From positions 18,411-82,410 of the forward strand of contig DNUZ01000031.1 in assembly GCA_003507655.1 (NCBI GenBank): a stretch of DNA of 64,000 bases, read 5' to 3'. The number at the start of each line of letters is the position of its first letter. The stretch's first letter is position 1. The position numbers were made by a program, and so were the translations under genes. The notes beneath the pieces were generated by a model, which did no database searches, was not told where the DNA came from, and saw only the letters and a list, made by a program, of their open reading frames with translations. Below are positions 18,295 through 26,777 of the stretch, piece after piece. The DNA comes from Lachnospiraceae bacterium. Lineage in GTDB: Bacteria; Bacillota; Clostridia; Lachnospirales; Lachnospiraceae.

Positions 18295-19298
18295 AAAAAC
18301 AAAAGATCGCAATTTGTGATCAGGATGTAGAATACACAAGACAGCTTGTAAATTATATTGCAGCGAAAGAAAAAGACAGCTTTGAGGTGACTGGATTTTC
18401 TGATGAAAGTCTTTACCGGAAAAATGACGAAAACTTTGATCTGTTGCTGTATGAGGAGACCTTTTTTCAAAACAAAGAAGAAGCAGGCAGGGCCAAAAAA
18501 GCCATCTGCTTGAGCAATGGAGAAATTTCCACGGAACAGGAAAATATGCGGGTGCTCTTTAAGTACCAGCCGGCAGACCGGATACTGCGGGAAATACATG
18601 CCGGGATTGGAAAAGTGGCAGGGAGCATGGATACAAAGAGTATCTGGAGAGGTGAGAAGCAGATATTTGCCGTGTATTCTCCCTGGAATCATCGGCTTCG
18701 GACACCATTTGCACTGACAGCGGCAGAACAGTTGTCGGCAGGAAAAAAATTATTGTATTTGAATTTTAGCGTGTGCAGCGGGTTTTGCAAAAGCATGGGC
18801 TTAGAGCCGGATATGGATATGGGAGATTTATTTTATCTGTTAAAGGAAGGCGAGGAAGAACTCTTAGCAAAATTAAAGAGTAGTATTTATCCACTGGGAA
18901 GCTATCAGGTCATTCCACCGCCGGCAAATCCGGAGCATTACATGGAGTGGAAAAAGGGCGAGGTAAGGCATTTCTTAGAACTTCTTTTAGAAAAGACGGA
19001 TTTTGAAGTCTTACTTTTGGATCTGGGATGTGTGATGAGCGGATTTTTTGAAGTGCTGGATCTGTGTCAGAAAATCTGGATCTTAAAGGAAAATCGGACG
19101 AGTAAAGATCCCGGAATAGAAGAATTAAAAGAACTTTTGGAAAAGTTTAAGGAAGGTTTAACAGGAAGAATGGAAGAAGTATTCCTGCCGGGAGGACAGG
19201 CGTGGCGGGAAGACGGAACGATACAGGTAGAGGAATTCTACATGGGTGAAGTAGGAAACTGTGTACGCCGTTTATTAGGAGGAGAATATGCATCTTGA
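18291..19298 (+). CDS. TadZ/CpaE-like pilus localisation protein
   Basis: 335 residues. The N-terminal 90 residues resemble a degenerate receiver domain (KIAICDQDVEYTRQLVNYI). The rest is a MinD/ParA-like fold. In place of the Walker A loop it has YSPWNHRLRTPFALTAAEQL, so the Gly/Lys residues of the P-loop are missing and ATP hydrolysis is doubtful; the hydrophobic strand before Asp in EVLLLDLG is kept. TadZ proteins position the Tad machinery at the cell pole, and atypical Walker motifs are common in them. The ATG at 18291 overlaps the stop of the peptidase (ATGA), so it is translationally coupled. Confidence 0.78.
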   Translation: MKKQKIAICDQDVEYTRQLVNYIAAKEKDSFEVTGFSDESLYRKNDENFDLLLYEETFFQNKEEAGRAKKAICLSNGEISTEQENMRVLFKYQPADRILREIHAGIGKVAGSMDTKSIWRGEKQIFAVYSPWNHRLRTPFALTAAEQLSAGKKLLYLNFSVCSGFCKSMGLEPDMDMGDLFYLLKEGEEELLAKLKSSIYPLGSYQVIPPPANPEHYMEWKKGEVRHFLELLLEKTDFEVLLLDLGCVMSGFFEVLDLCQKIWILKENRTSKDPGIEELKELLEKFKEGLTGRMEEVFLPGGQAWREDGTIQVEEFYMGEVGNCVRRLLGGEYAS

Positions 19299-20529
19299 TA
19301 ACATGGAACAGATACAAAAACGTGTACTGGAAGATATGGATTTAAGTGAAGAGAATGATGATGCCCGGTTAAAGGAAAAGATAGAAGAAAAAGTCTGGGA
19401 ATATGGAAAAGAGCATCTGATCTCGTTAGAAGAAGAACAGAGATATGTGCAGGAAATCTTCTGTTCCCTTAGAAAACTGGATATCCTTGAGGAATTATTG
19501 CAGGATGATTCCGTAACGGAAATCATGGTCAATGGGTATCAGAAGATTTTTTATGAAAAAGCAGGACGTTTATATGCATGGGAAAAACAGTTTACAGGAA
19601 GAGAAAAATTAGAGGATGTCATACAGAAGATGGTGGCAAAGAATAACCGGGTTGTAAATGAAGCAATGCCAATTGCGGATGCCCGCTTAGAAGATGGTTC
19701 CAGAATCCATATCGTATTAGAACCGACTGCAATAGACGGCTCCTGCATTACCATCCGAAAGTTTCCGAAAGAGTCGATGACGATGGAACGGCTGATAGAA
19801 TTGCAGACACTCAGTAAGGAGGCAGCCCAATTCTTAGAGATGCTGGTAAAAGCGGGATATAACATTTTTATCTCCGGCGGTACAGGTTCCGGAAAGACAA
19901 CGTTCTTAAATGCACTTTCCGGCTGTATCCCATCGGGGGAGCGTATCATTACGATTGAGGATTCCGCAGAGCTGCAGCTTCATGGAATAGAGAATCTGAT
20001 ACGTTTAGAGACGCGGTGTGCCAATGTAAAAGGGATGGAAGAGATTACGATCCGGGATCTGATCCGGGCAGCATTGCGAATGCGCCCCGACCGTATTATC
20101 GTCGGAGAATGTCGTGGGGCAGAAGCCTTAGATATGCTGCAGGCAATGAATACCGGACATGACGGAAGCCTCAGCACCGGACATGCAAATTCCTGTGAAG
20201 ATATGCTGCACCGTTTAGAAACTATGGTATTGATGGGAATGGAATTGCCGCTAACGGCAATCCGGGGGCAGATTGCATCCGGTGTGGATATTTTAGTCCA
20301 TGTGGGGAGGATGCGGGATGGTTCAAGAAAACTCCTAAACATTATGGAAGTTGGAGCATATACGGATGGCAGGATAGAGTTATCTCCATTGTGGGAGTTT
20401 CAGGAAAAGGGTGAAAAAGGAGGAAAAGTTATTGGGGAATGGAAAAGCAGGGAGAAATTAAAGAATACGCGAAAATTAGAGTGGGCAGGTATCGGGAAAT
20501 CCTCATCGCAGCCGGCATTACGGCTTTGA
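19288..20529 (+). CDS. Tad pilus assembly ATPase TadA/CpaF
   Basis: Secretion-type hexameric ATPase that powers pilus extrusion. Residues about 1-75 are a helical N-terminal domain. The ATPase core has Walker A GGTGSGKTT (Gly197 to Lys203), an Asp box around TIEDSAELQL, Walker B MRPDRIIVGECRGAEA and the His box GHDGSLSTGHAN. Length 413 aa is normal. AGGAGG precedes the ATG, which overlaps the end of the TadZ-like gene by 11 bases. The C-terminal 30 residues overlap the start of tadB by 91 bases, an unusually long overlap that is open in both frames. Confidence 0.95.
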   Translation: MHLDNMEQIQKRVLEDMDLSEENDDARLKEKIEEKVWEYGKEHLISLEEEQRYVQEIFCSLRKLDILEELLQDDSVTEIMVNGYQKIFYEKAGRLYAWEKQFTGREKLEDVIQKMVAKNNRVVNEAMPIADARLEDGSRIHIVLEPTAIDGSCITIRKFPKESMTMERLIELQTLSKEAAQFLEMLVKAGYNIFISGGTGSGKTTFLNALSGCIPSGERIITIEDSAELQLHGIENLIRLETRCANVKGMEEITIRDLIRAALRMRPDRIIVGECRGAEALDMLQAMNTGHDGSLSTGHANSCEDMLHRLETMVLMGMELPLTAIRGQIASGVDILVHVGRMRDGSRKLLNIMEVGAYTDGRIELSPLWEFQEKGEKGGKVIGEWKSREKLKNTRKLEWAGIGKSSSQPALRL

Positions 20530-21188
20530 TCGCAAGATTATTCTACCAGAGTGTGAAGGCACTGTTACTGTTCTTTCCGGTATGTTATTTCTATCGAAGG
20601 TACAGTGCAAAAAAGGAGCAGGAGAAGAGAAAACGCCAGTTATTGCAGGAATTTAAGGACTGTATGGAAATGATCGAAGGAAATCTGCTTGCCGGATATG
20701 CATTAGAAAATGCATTTTTAGATGCCGGAAAAGAGATGAAAGAACTACATGGGGAGGGGGGAATGATGCAGACAGAATTAGAAATCATCAATCGTAAGGT
20801 TTGTATGAACCAGCCGTTAGAAGTCGTATTTGAAGAATTTGCGAAAAAAAGCGGTATAGAAGAAATTGAGAATTTTTCAGAGGTGCTCTCTTTTGCAAAG
20901 CGTGGCGGCGGTAATCTGGTGGGGATCATACAGAATACCGTAAGAAATATCAGCAGTAAAATCCGGATTGAAGAAGAGATACAGACGATGATCGCACAGA
21001 AGAGATTAGAACAAAAAGTAATGAATGTTATGCCAGTGTTTTTACTGTTCTATCTGGATATCGCCTCTCCGGGCTACCTGGATGTACTATATCACAATAT
21101 ATTAGGAGTTATCTTTATGACAATCTGTCTGCTGGGCTATCTGGCATCTATCCTGCTCTCAGAAAGGATGGGAAGGATTGAAGTCTGA
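20439..21188 (+). CDS. Tad inner-membrane platform protein TadB
   Basis: T2SSF (GspF-like) platform protein, 249 residues. The helix near 25-50 (ILIAAGITALIARLFYQSVKALLLFFPVCYFY) is followed by the cytoplasmic T2SSF helical domain (LLQEFKDCMEMIEGNLLAGYALENAF through FAKRGGGNLVGIIQNTVRNI), then two C-terminal membrane helices. It works with TadC as the membrane platform under the TadA ATPase. The first methionine codon lies 15 bases after AAGGAGG, inside tadA. It overlaps tadC by 11 bases. Confidence 0.9.
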   Translation: MEKQGEIKEYAKIRVGRYREILIAAGITALIARLFYQSVKALLLFFPVCYFYRRYSAKKEQEKRKRQLLQEFKDCMEMIEGNLLAGYALENAFLDAGKEMKELHGEGGMMQTELEIINRKVCMNQPLEVVFEEFAKKSGIEEIENFSEVLSFAKRGGGNLVGIIQNTVRNISSKIRIEEEIQTMIAQKRLEQKVMNVMPVFLLFYLDIASPGYLDVLYHNILGVIFMTICLLGYLASILLSERMGRIEV

Positions 21189-22377
21189 AAAAGGAACGGA
21201 AAAAACAAAGATAAAAAAGATTTTAGCAGCAGTCCTCCTTCTGATCGTATTTGTGATGGTCAGACAACAGACAGCGGAATCTTTAGAACATGGCTCTTTG
21301 CAAAGAAAAGAACCCGGAGAAGGAAGCAGTCAGAAATCGTTAGAGGCTATTGTTGACGGTGAATCCTATGATATAAATGTCGAGATTGCGGAACGCCGGT
21401 TTACCAAAAAAGAGGCGAAAAAAGAGTTAAAAAAGGCGAAAAAGGAAATTGATGCAACTTTCTTAGGAGATAACAAATCCCTGAATTCCGTGAAAAAGCC
21501 GGTGGTAATGAAAGATTCTTACCGAAACGGGAATGTAGAAGCAGAGTGGAGACTGGATTCGTATGATGTCATCAATACAGAAGGAGAGTTCGTAAAGAAA
21601 GAACTGCCAAAAAAAGGGGTATTATTAGAGGCCTGTGTGTTATTAAGCTGTGGAGAAGAAACAGAAGAGTACAGTTTTGGATTTCATGTATTTTCGCCGG
21701 ACCTGAGTGTCAGAGAACAGATTGAAACAGCCTTAGAAAAGCAAAATCAGAAAAATAAAACAAAAAAGAATTTTATTCTTCCGAAAAAACTCGGAAAAAA
21801 AGAAATTCAATGGAAGGCAAAGAGTTCGCATACGGTAGGAATATTGCTGCTGCTCGGAGCTGTCACAGGAATACTCTTAAAATTTCGTGGAATAGAAGAA
21901 GAACGAAAGAAAAAGAAAAAGCGGGAAGAGGAACTGCTATTATATTACCCACAATTGGTTACCACCTTGGCTTTGCTGATTGGAGCTGGGATGCCGGTAT
22001 CCAAGGCATGGGGGAGAATGGCAAACCGCTACAAGAAAGAGGGTATGGCAAAGAATGCAGCATATGAAGAGCTGTGCTACACATGGAACGAGATGCAGGA
22101 CGGTGTCGGGGAAAGGAAAGCATATGAGAATTTTGGAAAGCGTTGTGGGTTCTGGCAATACAAAAAACTGGCATCCCTGTTAACACAAAATCTGCGAAAA
22201 GGAAGCTCGGAACTTAGCGAATTGCTATCTAAGGAGGCAGAGCTGGCAATGGAACAGCGGAAAAACCTGGCAAAACGGTTAGGCGAGGAAGCAGGAACAA
22301 AATTGCTATTACCGATGATGCTGATGCTTAGTATTATCATGGTTCTTATCATTGTTCCGGCGTTGGTAAAATTTTAA
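21178..22377 (+). CDS. Tad platform protein TadC with an extra soluble N-terminal region
   Basis: 399 residues. After a membrane helix (about 9-24) comes an extracytoplasmic region of about 175 residues that is Lys/Glu-rich (VDGESYDINVEIAERRFTKKEAKKELKKAKKEID). A second helix near 220-237 follows, then the T2SSF domain (LVTTLALLIGAGMPVSKAWGRMA through LSELLSKEAELAMEQRKNLAKRLGEEAGTKLLLPMMLML). The extra N-terminal domain is not part of classical TadC and suggests contact with the wall-facing part of the pilus. The start is TTG, behind GGGAAGG, overlapping tadB. Confidence 0.82.
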   Translation: MKSEKGTEKTKIKKILAAVLLLIVFVMVRQQTAESLEHGSLQRKEPGEGSSQKSLEAIVDGESYDINVEIAERRFTKKEAKKELKKAKKEIDATFLGDNKSLNSVKKPVVMKDSYRNGNVEAEWRLDSYDVINTEGEFVKKELPKKGVLLEACVLLSCGEETEEYSFGFHVFSPDLSVREQIETALEKQNQKNKTKKNFILPKKLGKKEIQWKAKSSHTVGILLLLGAVTGILLKFRGIEEERKKKKKREEELLLYYPQLVTTLALLIGAGMPVSKAWGRMANRYKKEGMAKNAAYEELCYTWNEMQDGVGERKAYENFGKRCGFWQYKKLASLLTQNLRKGSSELSELLSKEAELAMEQRKNLAKRLGEEAGTKLLLPMMLMLSIIMVLIIVPALVKF

Positions 22378-22403
22378 GAAGATTTCACAGGAGGAAAATA
22401 TCT

Positions 22404-22574
22404 ATGAAAAAAGGATTGAAAGAATTATTTTTAGAAGAAGATGGAATTGGTACGGTAGAGATGATCTTAATTCTGGTGGTCTTAATTGCGGTAGTGGCAA
22501 TTTTTAAAACACAGCTTACAAAACTTGTCGGTGAATTGTTTACAAAACTTTCAGAAAATGCAAAAGCAATATAG
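22404..22574 (+). CDS. Flp-type pilin (type IVb), 56 residues
   Basis: The likely main pilus subunit. The sequence begins MKKGLKELFLEEDGIGTVEM. The peptidase site is after Gly14, placing Glu19 at +5 of the mature protein as in type IV pilins. A single hydrophobic helix (MILILVVLIAVVAIF) and a short amphipathic tail follow. Mature length is about 42 residues, typical of Flp pilins. The ATG follows AGGAGGAAAA. It sits right after tadC, and its 3' end overlaps the next gene by 17 bases. Confidence 0.92.
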   Translation: MKKGLKELFLEEDGIGTVEMILILVVLIAVVAIFKTQLTKLVGELFTKLSENAKAI

Positions 22575-24021
22575 TAAAAAGGCAAGCATCACGGTCTTTC
22601 TTACCATGTTGATACTGCTGAGTGCATCATTTTTCTTTGCATTGTTAGAAACAGCACGAATTAGAGGACTTGGTACGAAAGCAGATATCGTTAGTGATGC
22701 GGCGTTAGAATCTGTCTTTGCGGAGTATCAGAAAGAAGTCTATGAGAATTATGGACTCCTAATGCTGGATTGTGCTTATGGTAATGGGAATTTTGCCATA
22801 GAAAACGTAGAGAGACATTTGCAGGAGAAAAATCTTAATAATTTAAAGCAGTCAGATAAGGAACTCTACGGAATGTATCTAACGGATTGCAAAATTTCCC
22901 GGTATCAGTTATTGACGGATGATGGAGGAAATGTATTCCGGCATCTTGCAGCCCAGACAGCCAAAAGAGAAGCTGTGATACCGGAAGTAGATAATTTTGC
23001 CGGGGAAATACAAGAGAAAGAAACCTTAGAACGCGAAAATGGGACAGTGGAAGAACATTTAGAAGAGGCAAATAAGAAAAGAGAAGAAGCGGAACAGGCA
23101 GAAAAGGGAGAAGAAAACAATATTGCCGCTCAAAAACCGCAAGGAGAGGTAAAAAACCCCATAGAAGATGCAAATCAGTGGAAAAAGAGCAGTATTTTAT
23201 CGTTGGTTGTAAGGGATGAAAGCAGCCTTTCTAATAAAGCCATTTCATTAGAGCATACGTTAGAACATCGGCAGAAGGAAGCCGGAAATCTTCCGGTGCA
23301 GGGAGCAATATTAGAAGAATTATGGTTTGCAAAATATTTAGAAACCCATATGAGTTCTTATCGACAGGTGCAGTCAAATCATGCATTAGACTATGAGTGG
23401 GAATACATTTTAAATGGAGAGTCCACAGACCGTGATAATCTCAAGGAAACAGTAAAAAGTTTAATAACGATTAGAGAAATAGCAAATATGGGATATCTGA
23501 TTCGGGATCAGCAGAAGTGCATAGAAGCACAAGAACTGGCAACGGCGTTGATGGGCTGGAGCATGAATCCGGCAGTCATCTCAGCGACAAAATGGGGAAT
23601 CTTAGCGGCATGGGCATATTCTGAGAGCATATTGGATGTGCGGGCATTGTTGGAAGGAAGAAAAATTGCATGGATAAAAAATGCAGAACAGTGGACAACC
23701 GGCATCAACCAGACAAGCGAAGCGGTAGATGGTTTTGCAATGGCGAAGGACTGCGAGAATGGTTGGGACTACATGAAATATTTAAAGTTTCTCGTCAGCA
23801 TGAAAAAAAATAGTGCAGTAAATTACCGTTCCATGGATATTATCGAGGTAAATACTAGCGCCATATCCGGAAAGAGCATACAGATGGACCATATGATGAC
23901 CGGATGTGAAAGCGAAGTCACCTATGAGGCAGAACCGTTATTCTGGAATCTGATTACCATAAAAACGTTGGGAATGGAGACATTCAGGATAGACAGAAGC
24001 AATCAATATACATATTTTTAG
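22558..24021 (+). CDS. DUF5702-type Tad-associated membrane-anchored protein
   Basis: 487 residues. KKASITVFLTMLILLSASFFFALLETARI is a pseudopilin-like or anchor helix at the N-terminus, followed by a large extracytoplasmic region with a Glu/Lys-rich helical insert (about 150-200). This start pattern and position are those of DUF5702 proteins in Lachnospiraceae Tad loci. They may fill the role of TadG-like minor components, but I know of no experimental function. The frame is open from 22525; the ATG at 22558, inside the pilin gene, is chosen because the anchor follows directly. Confidence 0.78.
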   Translation: MQKQYSKKASITVFLTMLILLSASFFFALLETARIRGLGTKADIVSDAALESVFAEYQKEVYENYGLLMLDCAYGNGNFAIENVERHLQEKNLNNLKQSDKELYGMYLTDCKISRYQLLTDDGGNVFRHLAAQTAKREAVIPEVDNFAGEIQEKETLERENGTVEEHLEEANKKREEAEQAEKGEENNIAAQKPQGEVKNPIEDANQWKKSSILSLVVRDESSLSNKAISLEHTLEHRQKEAGNLPVQGAILEELWFAKYLETHMSSYRQVQSNHALDYEWEYILNGESTDRDNLKETVKSLITIREIANMGYLIRDQQKCIEAQELATALMGWSMNPAVISATKWGILAAWAYSESILDVRALLEGRKIAWIKNAEQWTTGINQTSEAVDGFAMAKDCENGWDYMKYLKFLVSMKKNSAVNYRSMDIIEVNTSAISGKSIQMDHMMTGCESEVTYEAEPLFWNLITIKTLGMETFRIDRSNQYTYF

Positions 24022-24036
24022 AAGGATGATAGGAAG

Positions 24037-24170
24037 GGTGCGTGAATATGTCTCTGTTCACAAAAGTTAAATGTAAATATTATTTTCAAAAGAAAGTAGA
24101 TAATAAAGCTCTCTCGAAAAGTGGTAGACAGACACAACTCCTCCGGTCGACAGAGACATATTCACGCACC
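24037..24170. repeat. Perfect 21-bp inverted repeat spanning the start of a pseudopilin gene
   Basis: Arms at 24037-24057 and 24150-24170 are exact reverse complements (left arm starts GGTGCGTGAATATGTCTCTG), separated by 92 bases. The left arm contains the ATG of the TadE-like gene and abuts its ribosome binding site; the right arm lies inside its reading frame. The frame is open in the present orientation. Reversing the 92-bp spacer would place in-frame TAA and TGA codons after the ATG. This fits an invertible on/off segment, but also a simple mRNA hairpin or small insertion. Confidence 0.85.
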
Positions 24171-24905
24171 TTCTGTCAGGCATCCCTGACAGTGGAAGCA
24201 GCCGTGGTACTTCCGTTGTTTATTGGATTTATGGTTTTTTTGTTGTTCTATTTTCGGATTATGCAGACAGAGCTGGCAGTGGAGCAGGCAATGATGTATA
24301 CCGCAAGGGTCGAAGCAGCATGTGTGAGCAAAAGTTCCGATACCGTACATCCTGCAAAGGTGCAACTGCATTTTCTAAAAAGCGCAAAAGAAGAAAAAGT
24401 TCCATTTGAATATATTGATGGAGAAAAAGCAGGAATTTCTTTTAGAAAGTCTGATTATGAGGGAACAGAACTAATGCTGCATGCCAGTTATCGGATGACC
24501 ATACCAATAGGATTCTTTGGAACGTTGAGATATCCGGCAGAACAGGAGGTATCTGCAAGGAAGTGGATAGGATATATTCCGCAAGAGGAAGGTGCAGGAG
24601 AAAAGAAGCTGGTCTATGTAACAAAGACCGGAAAGGCATATCACAGCAGCAGGGAGTGTGCTTATTTAGATCTGAGTATCCGTACAGTGAATCAAAAAGA
24701 AGTCACATCTTTGAGAAATAAAAGTGGCAGCAGATATATGCGCTGTGGAAGCTGTTGCAAAAATAAGAAAGAAAAGGTCTGTTATATTACAGATTATGGA
24801 ACCTGCTATCATATGGATTTGGAATGTCGGGGATTAAAACGGACAGTATATGTAATTTCGCTGGACAAGGTTGGCAAACGCCACCCATGTAAAAAGTGTA
24901 CATAA
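24048..24905 (+). CDS. TadE-like pseudopilin with two C-terminal Ada-like Cys/His domains
   Basis: 285 residues. ASLTVEAAVVLPLFIGFMVFLLFYF (about 45-70) is the TadE-type pseudopilin helix, with Glu in the processing region. It lies after an unusually long 44-residue leader, most of which is encoded within the inverted repeat. Residues about 188-285 hold two copies of a unit V-Y-V/I-T-x2-G-x2-YH-x4-C-x2-L...C-x2-C, the spacing of Ada-type zinc-binding domains. This suggests metal-binding modules displayed on a minor pilin. The start is GTG at 24042 or ATG at 24048; the ATG is 9 bases from AGGAAGGG and is preferred. Confidence 0.78.
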   Translation: MSLFTKVKCKYYFQKKVDNKALSKSGRQTQLLRSTETYSRTFCQASLTVEAAVVLPLFIGFMVFLLFYFRIMQTELAVEQAMMYTARVEAACVSKSSDTVHPAKVQLHFLKSAKEEKVPFEYIDGEKAGISFRKSDYEGTELMLHASYRMTIPIGFFGTLRYPAEQEVSARKWIGYIPQEEGAGEKKLVYVTKTGKAYHSSRECAYLDLSIRTVNQKEVTSLRNKSGSRYMRCGSCCKNKKEKVCYITDYGTCYHMDLECRGLKRTVYVISLDKVGKRHPCKKCT

Positions 24906-24944
24906 TAATATATATCGTATGAGTAACGCAGGTGGTGGAGAGAA

Positions 24945-25370
24945 ATGTTAAAGGAAAGTATAATCTTTGTGATGTTAATTCTGTTTTCAATAGAAGATAT
25001 CAGGAAAAGAAGAATAGATGTCCTGCCATTGTTGGTATTTCTGGTGATAGGAATACTATATCAGGCAATCACAAGGTCTTTGACCATACCGGAAATTTGT
25101 GGAGGCGCATTCTTGGGAGTGTGTTTGCTCGGAATCGCCAAAGTGACAGGTGAGTCCTTAGGCTATGGAGATGGGCTGCTCTTTTTGGTTACCGGTATTT
25201 ATATCGGAGGGTGGGATAACTGTTCTTTATTAATGACAAGTCTTATATTGGTGTTTGTTTTTGCCATAATACAAATATTAGTGCGGAAAAAAAGTGCAAA
25301 ATCAGAAATTCCATTTGTACCATTTGTCTTATCCGCCTATATGCTGTATCTGGGAGGGCAGATGATATGA
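24945..25370 (+). CDS. Prepilin peptidase, A24 type, second copy
   Basis: 141 residues with about five membrane helices and both catalytic Asp sites: SIEDIRKRRID and the GxGD motif GYGDGLL. It is clearly diverged from the peptidase at the head of the operon. Placement next to the two TadE-like genes suggests it may process the pseudopilins while the first copy processes Flp; that division is inference. GTGGAGAGAA lies before the ATG. It overlaps the next gene by 4 bases (ATGA). Confidence 0.86.
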   Translation: MLKESIIFVMLILFSIEDIRKRRIDVLPLLVFLVIGILYQAITRSLTIPEICGGAFLGVCLLGIAKVTGESLGYGDGLLFLVTGIYIGGWDNCSLLMTSLILVFVFAIIQILVRKKSAKSEIPFVPFVLSAYMLYLGGQMI

Positions 25371-25585
25371 AAAAAAACGTAAAGGCAAGCTATACGATAG
25401 AAGCGTCAATGGTTATGCCGTTGATATTGTTTTTTATCTTTCAGGGATTTGCACTTGGTATTTCTTTATGTCAGGAAGTACAGAAGGCATCGGTTTATTC
25501 TACGCAGCTACAGGAATTATCGGGTGCAGATATTTTTAAAAAACGGGAAATGTTAGAAGAAGCAGGGGAAAATATATGGAAATAG
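25367..25585 (+). CDS. Small TadE/TadF-like pseudopilin
   Basis: 72 residues: KASYTIEASMVMPLILFFIFQGFALGISL is a pseudopilin helix with Glu in the processing site, and a 35-residue tail follows. It probably acts as a minor subunit or initiation component of the Tad pilus. Its ATG overlaps the stop of the peptidase, and its own 3' end overlaps the FHA gene by 10 bases. Confidence 0.75.
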   Translation: MKKNVKASYTIEASMVMPLILFFIFQGFALGISLCQEVQKASVYSTQLQELSGADIFKKREMLEEAGENIWK

Positions 25586-26739
25586 AATATAGAAGGACGT
25601 GGAACCAGAGTGTTATGCTGATTACGGGTCATGTGGAAGAAGAAAATTATGAATTAAAGATGTTAAAACATAATACAGTGGCAGGATTGCTGCCTGTAGA
25701 GGAGATACAGGAAACAGGGGATTTCCGGTTTTGTTACGATATTACAGGGAAAAAGTCGTTAGAGTGTTATCTTGAGAATAATGCTTTGAATCCGGTAATG
25801 ATTAAAAAGATTCTCGAAAACCTTATACATCTGTGTCGTGAAATGGAGCGTTACCTGCTGAAAGAGGAAAAACTTCTATTAAAAGAAGATATGATTTTTA
25901 TGGATAGCAGGGAAGAACAGTTCTATTTCTGTTACTATCCCGACAAAGAGGGGGAACTTAGAGAAGAATTTGGTAAGCTGATAGAAGAGATGCTGCCGCA
26001 GTTAGATCATGAGAATCGTGAGGAAACAGAAAAAGTATATGCAATTTATGAGAAGACCCGCGAGGAGAACTACAGTCTTTTGAACTTACAGGAATTGTTT
26101 TTTAAAGAAGAAGAAAATGGAGGGGAAGTATGGAAAGAATATGAAATAGCAGGGGATGAAACAGAAGCAGCAGACCTGACAGTTACAAATCCTCAAAACT
26201 CCCAAAAAATGGACAGAATCTCATCTATAAAAAAACAGATGTTACAGATTTTAGAAAAAGGAATATCTTGGCTCTATCGGGACAAATTAAATAGAAAGAA
26301 AAAAGAATTTTCCATGCCGGAAATTCCTGTGCCTGCTATCAGAAAGAAACAAATGCCACAAAAGATATATCCGCAGGAGCAGGATAAAAATCCTCTTTCG
26401 GAATATACGGAAAAAGCAATAACCGGTGCGAGGTTAATGTATCTTGGAGGAGGAGAAGAACGGGATTTTGTAATCAATAAAGATGTTTTTTTGATTGGAA
26501 CGGATGCATTAGCAGTTGACGGAATACTAAAATCAAGGGCAGCAGGTGAAATACAGGCAAAAATCACAAAGGAAGAAGATATTTATTATATAGAAGATAT
26601 GAATTCGGCAAATGGGACACTTGTAAACGGAGAAATCCTGATCTATAAGGAGGTTCGCAGATTAAAGGAAGGCGACAGGATTACCTTTGCAGATATATCG
26701 TATAGATTCTTGACTTTTTGCAATAACAGTATAATATAA
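25576..26739 (+). CDS. DUF6382 protein with a C-terminal FHA-like domain
   Basis: 387 residues. The N-terminal 175 residues match the DUF6382 type (YRRTWNQSVMLITGHVEEENYELKMLKHN through YSLLNLQELFF). A charged linker follows, and residues about 295-385 form an FHA fold. The NGT-x-VNG signature is kept (SANGTLVNGE), but the phosphothreonine contacts are not: the expected G-R and S-x2-H read IGT and SRAAGE. Either phosphopeptide binding is lost or the domain only serves contacts. As the last gene of the Tad operon it may link pilus activity to Ser/Thr kinase signalling. Confidence 0.82.
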   Translation: MEIEYRRTWNQSVMLITGHVEEENYELKMLKHNTVAGLLPVEEIQETGDFRFCYDITGKKSLECYLENNALNPVMIKKILENLIHLCREMERYLLKEEKLLLKEDMIFMDSREEQFYFCYYPDKEGELREEFGKLIEEMLPQLDHENREETEKVYAIYEKTREENYSLLNLQELFFKEEENGGEVWKEYEIAGDETEAADLTVTNPQNSQKMDRISSIKKQMLQILEKGISWLYRDKLNRKKKEFSMPEIPVPAIRKKQMPQKIYPQEQDKNPLSEYTEKAITGARLMYLGGGEERDFVINKDVFLIGTDALAVDGILKSRAAGEIQAKITKEEDIYYIEDMNSANGTLVNGEILIYKEVRRLKEGDRITFADISYRFLTFCNNSII

Positions 26740-26777
26740 ATAAAGTAGAAAACAGATAGTAGCGAGAGGAAACGAGA

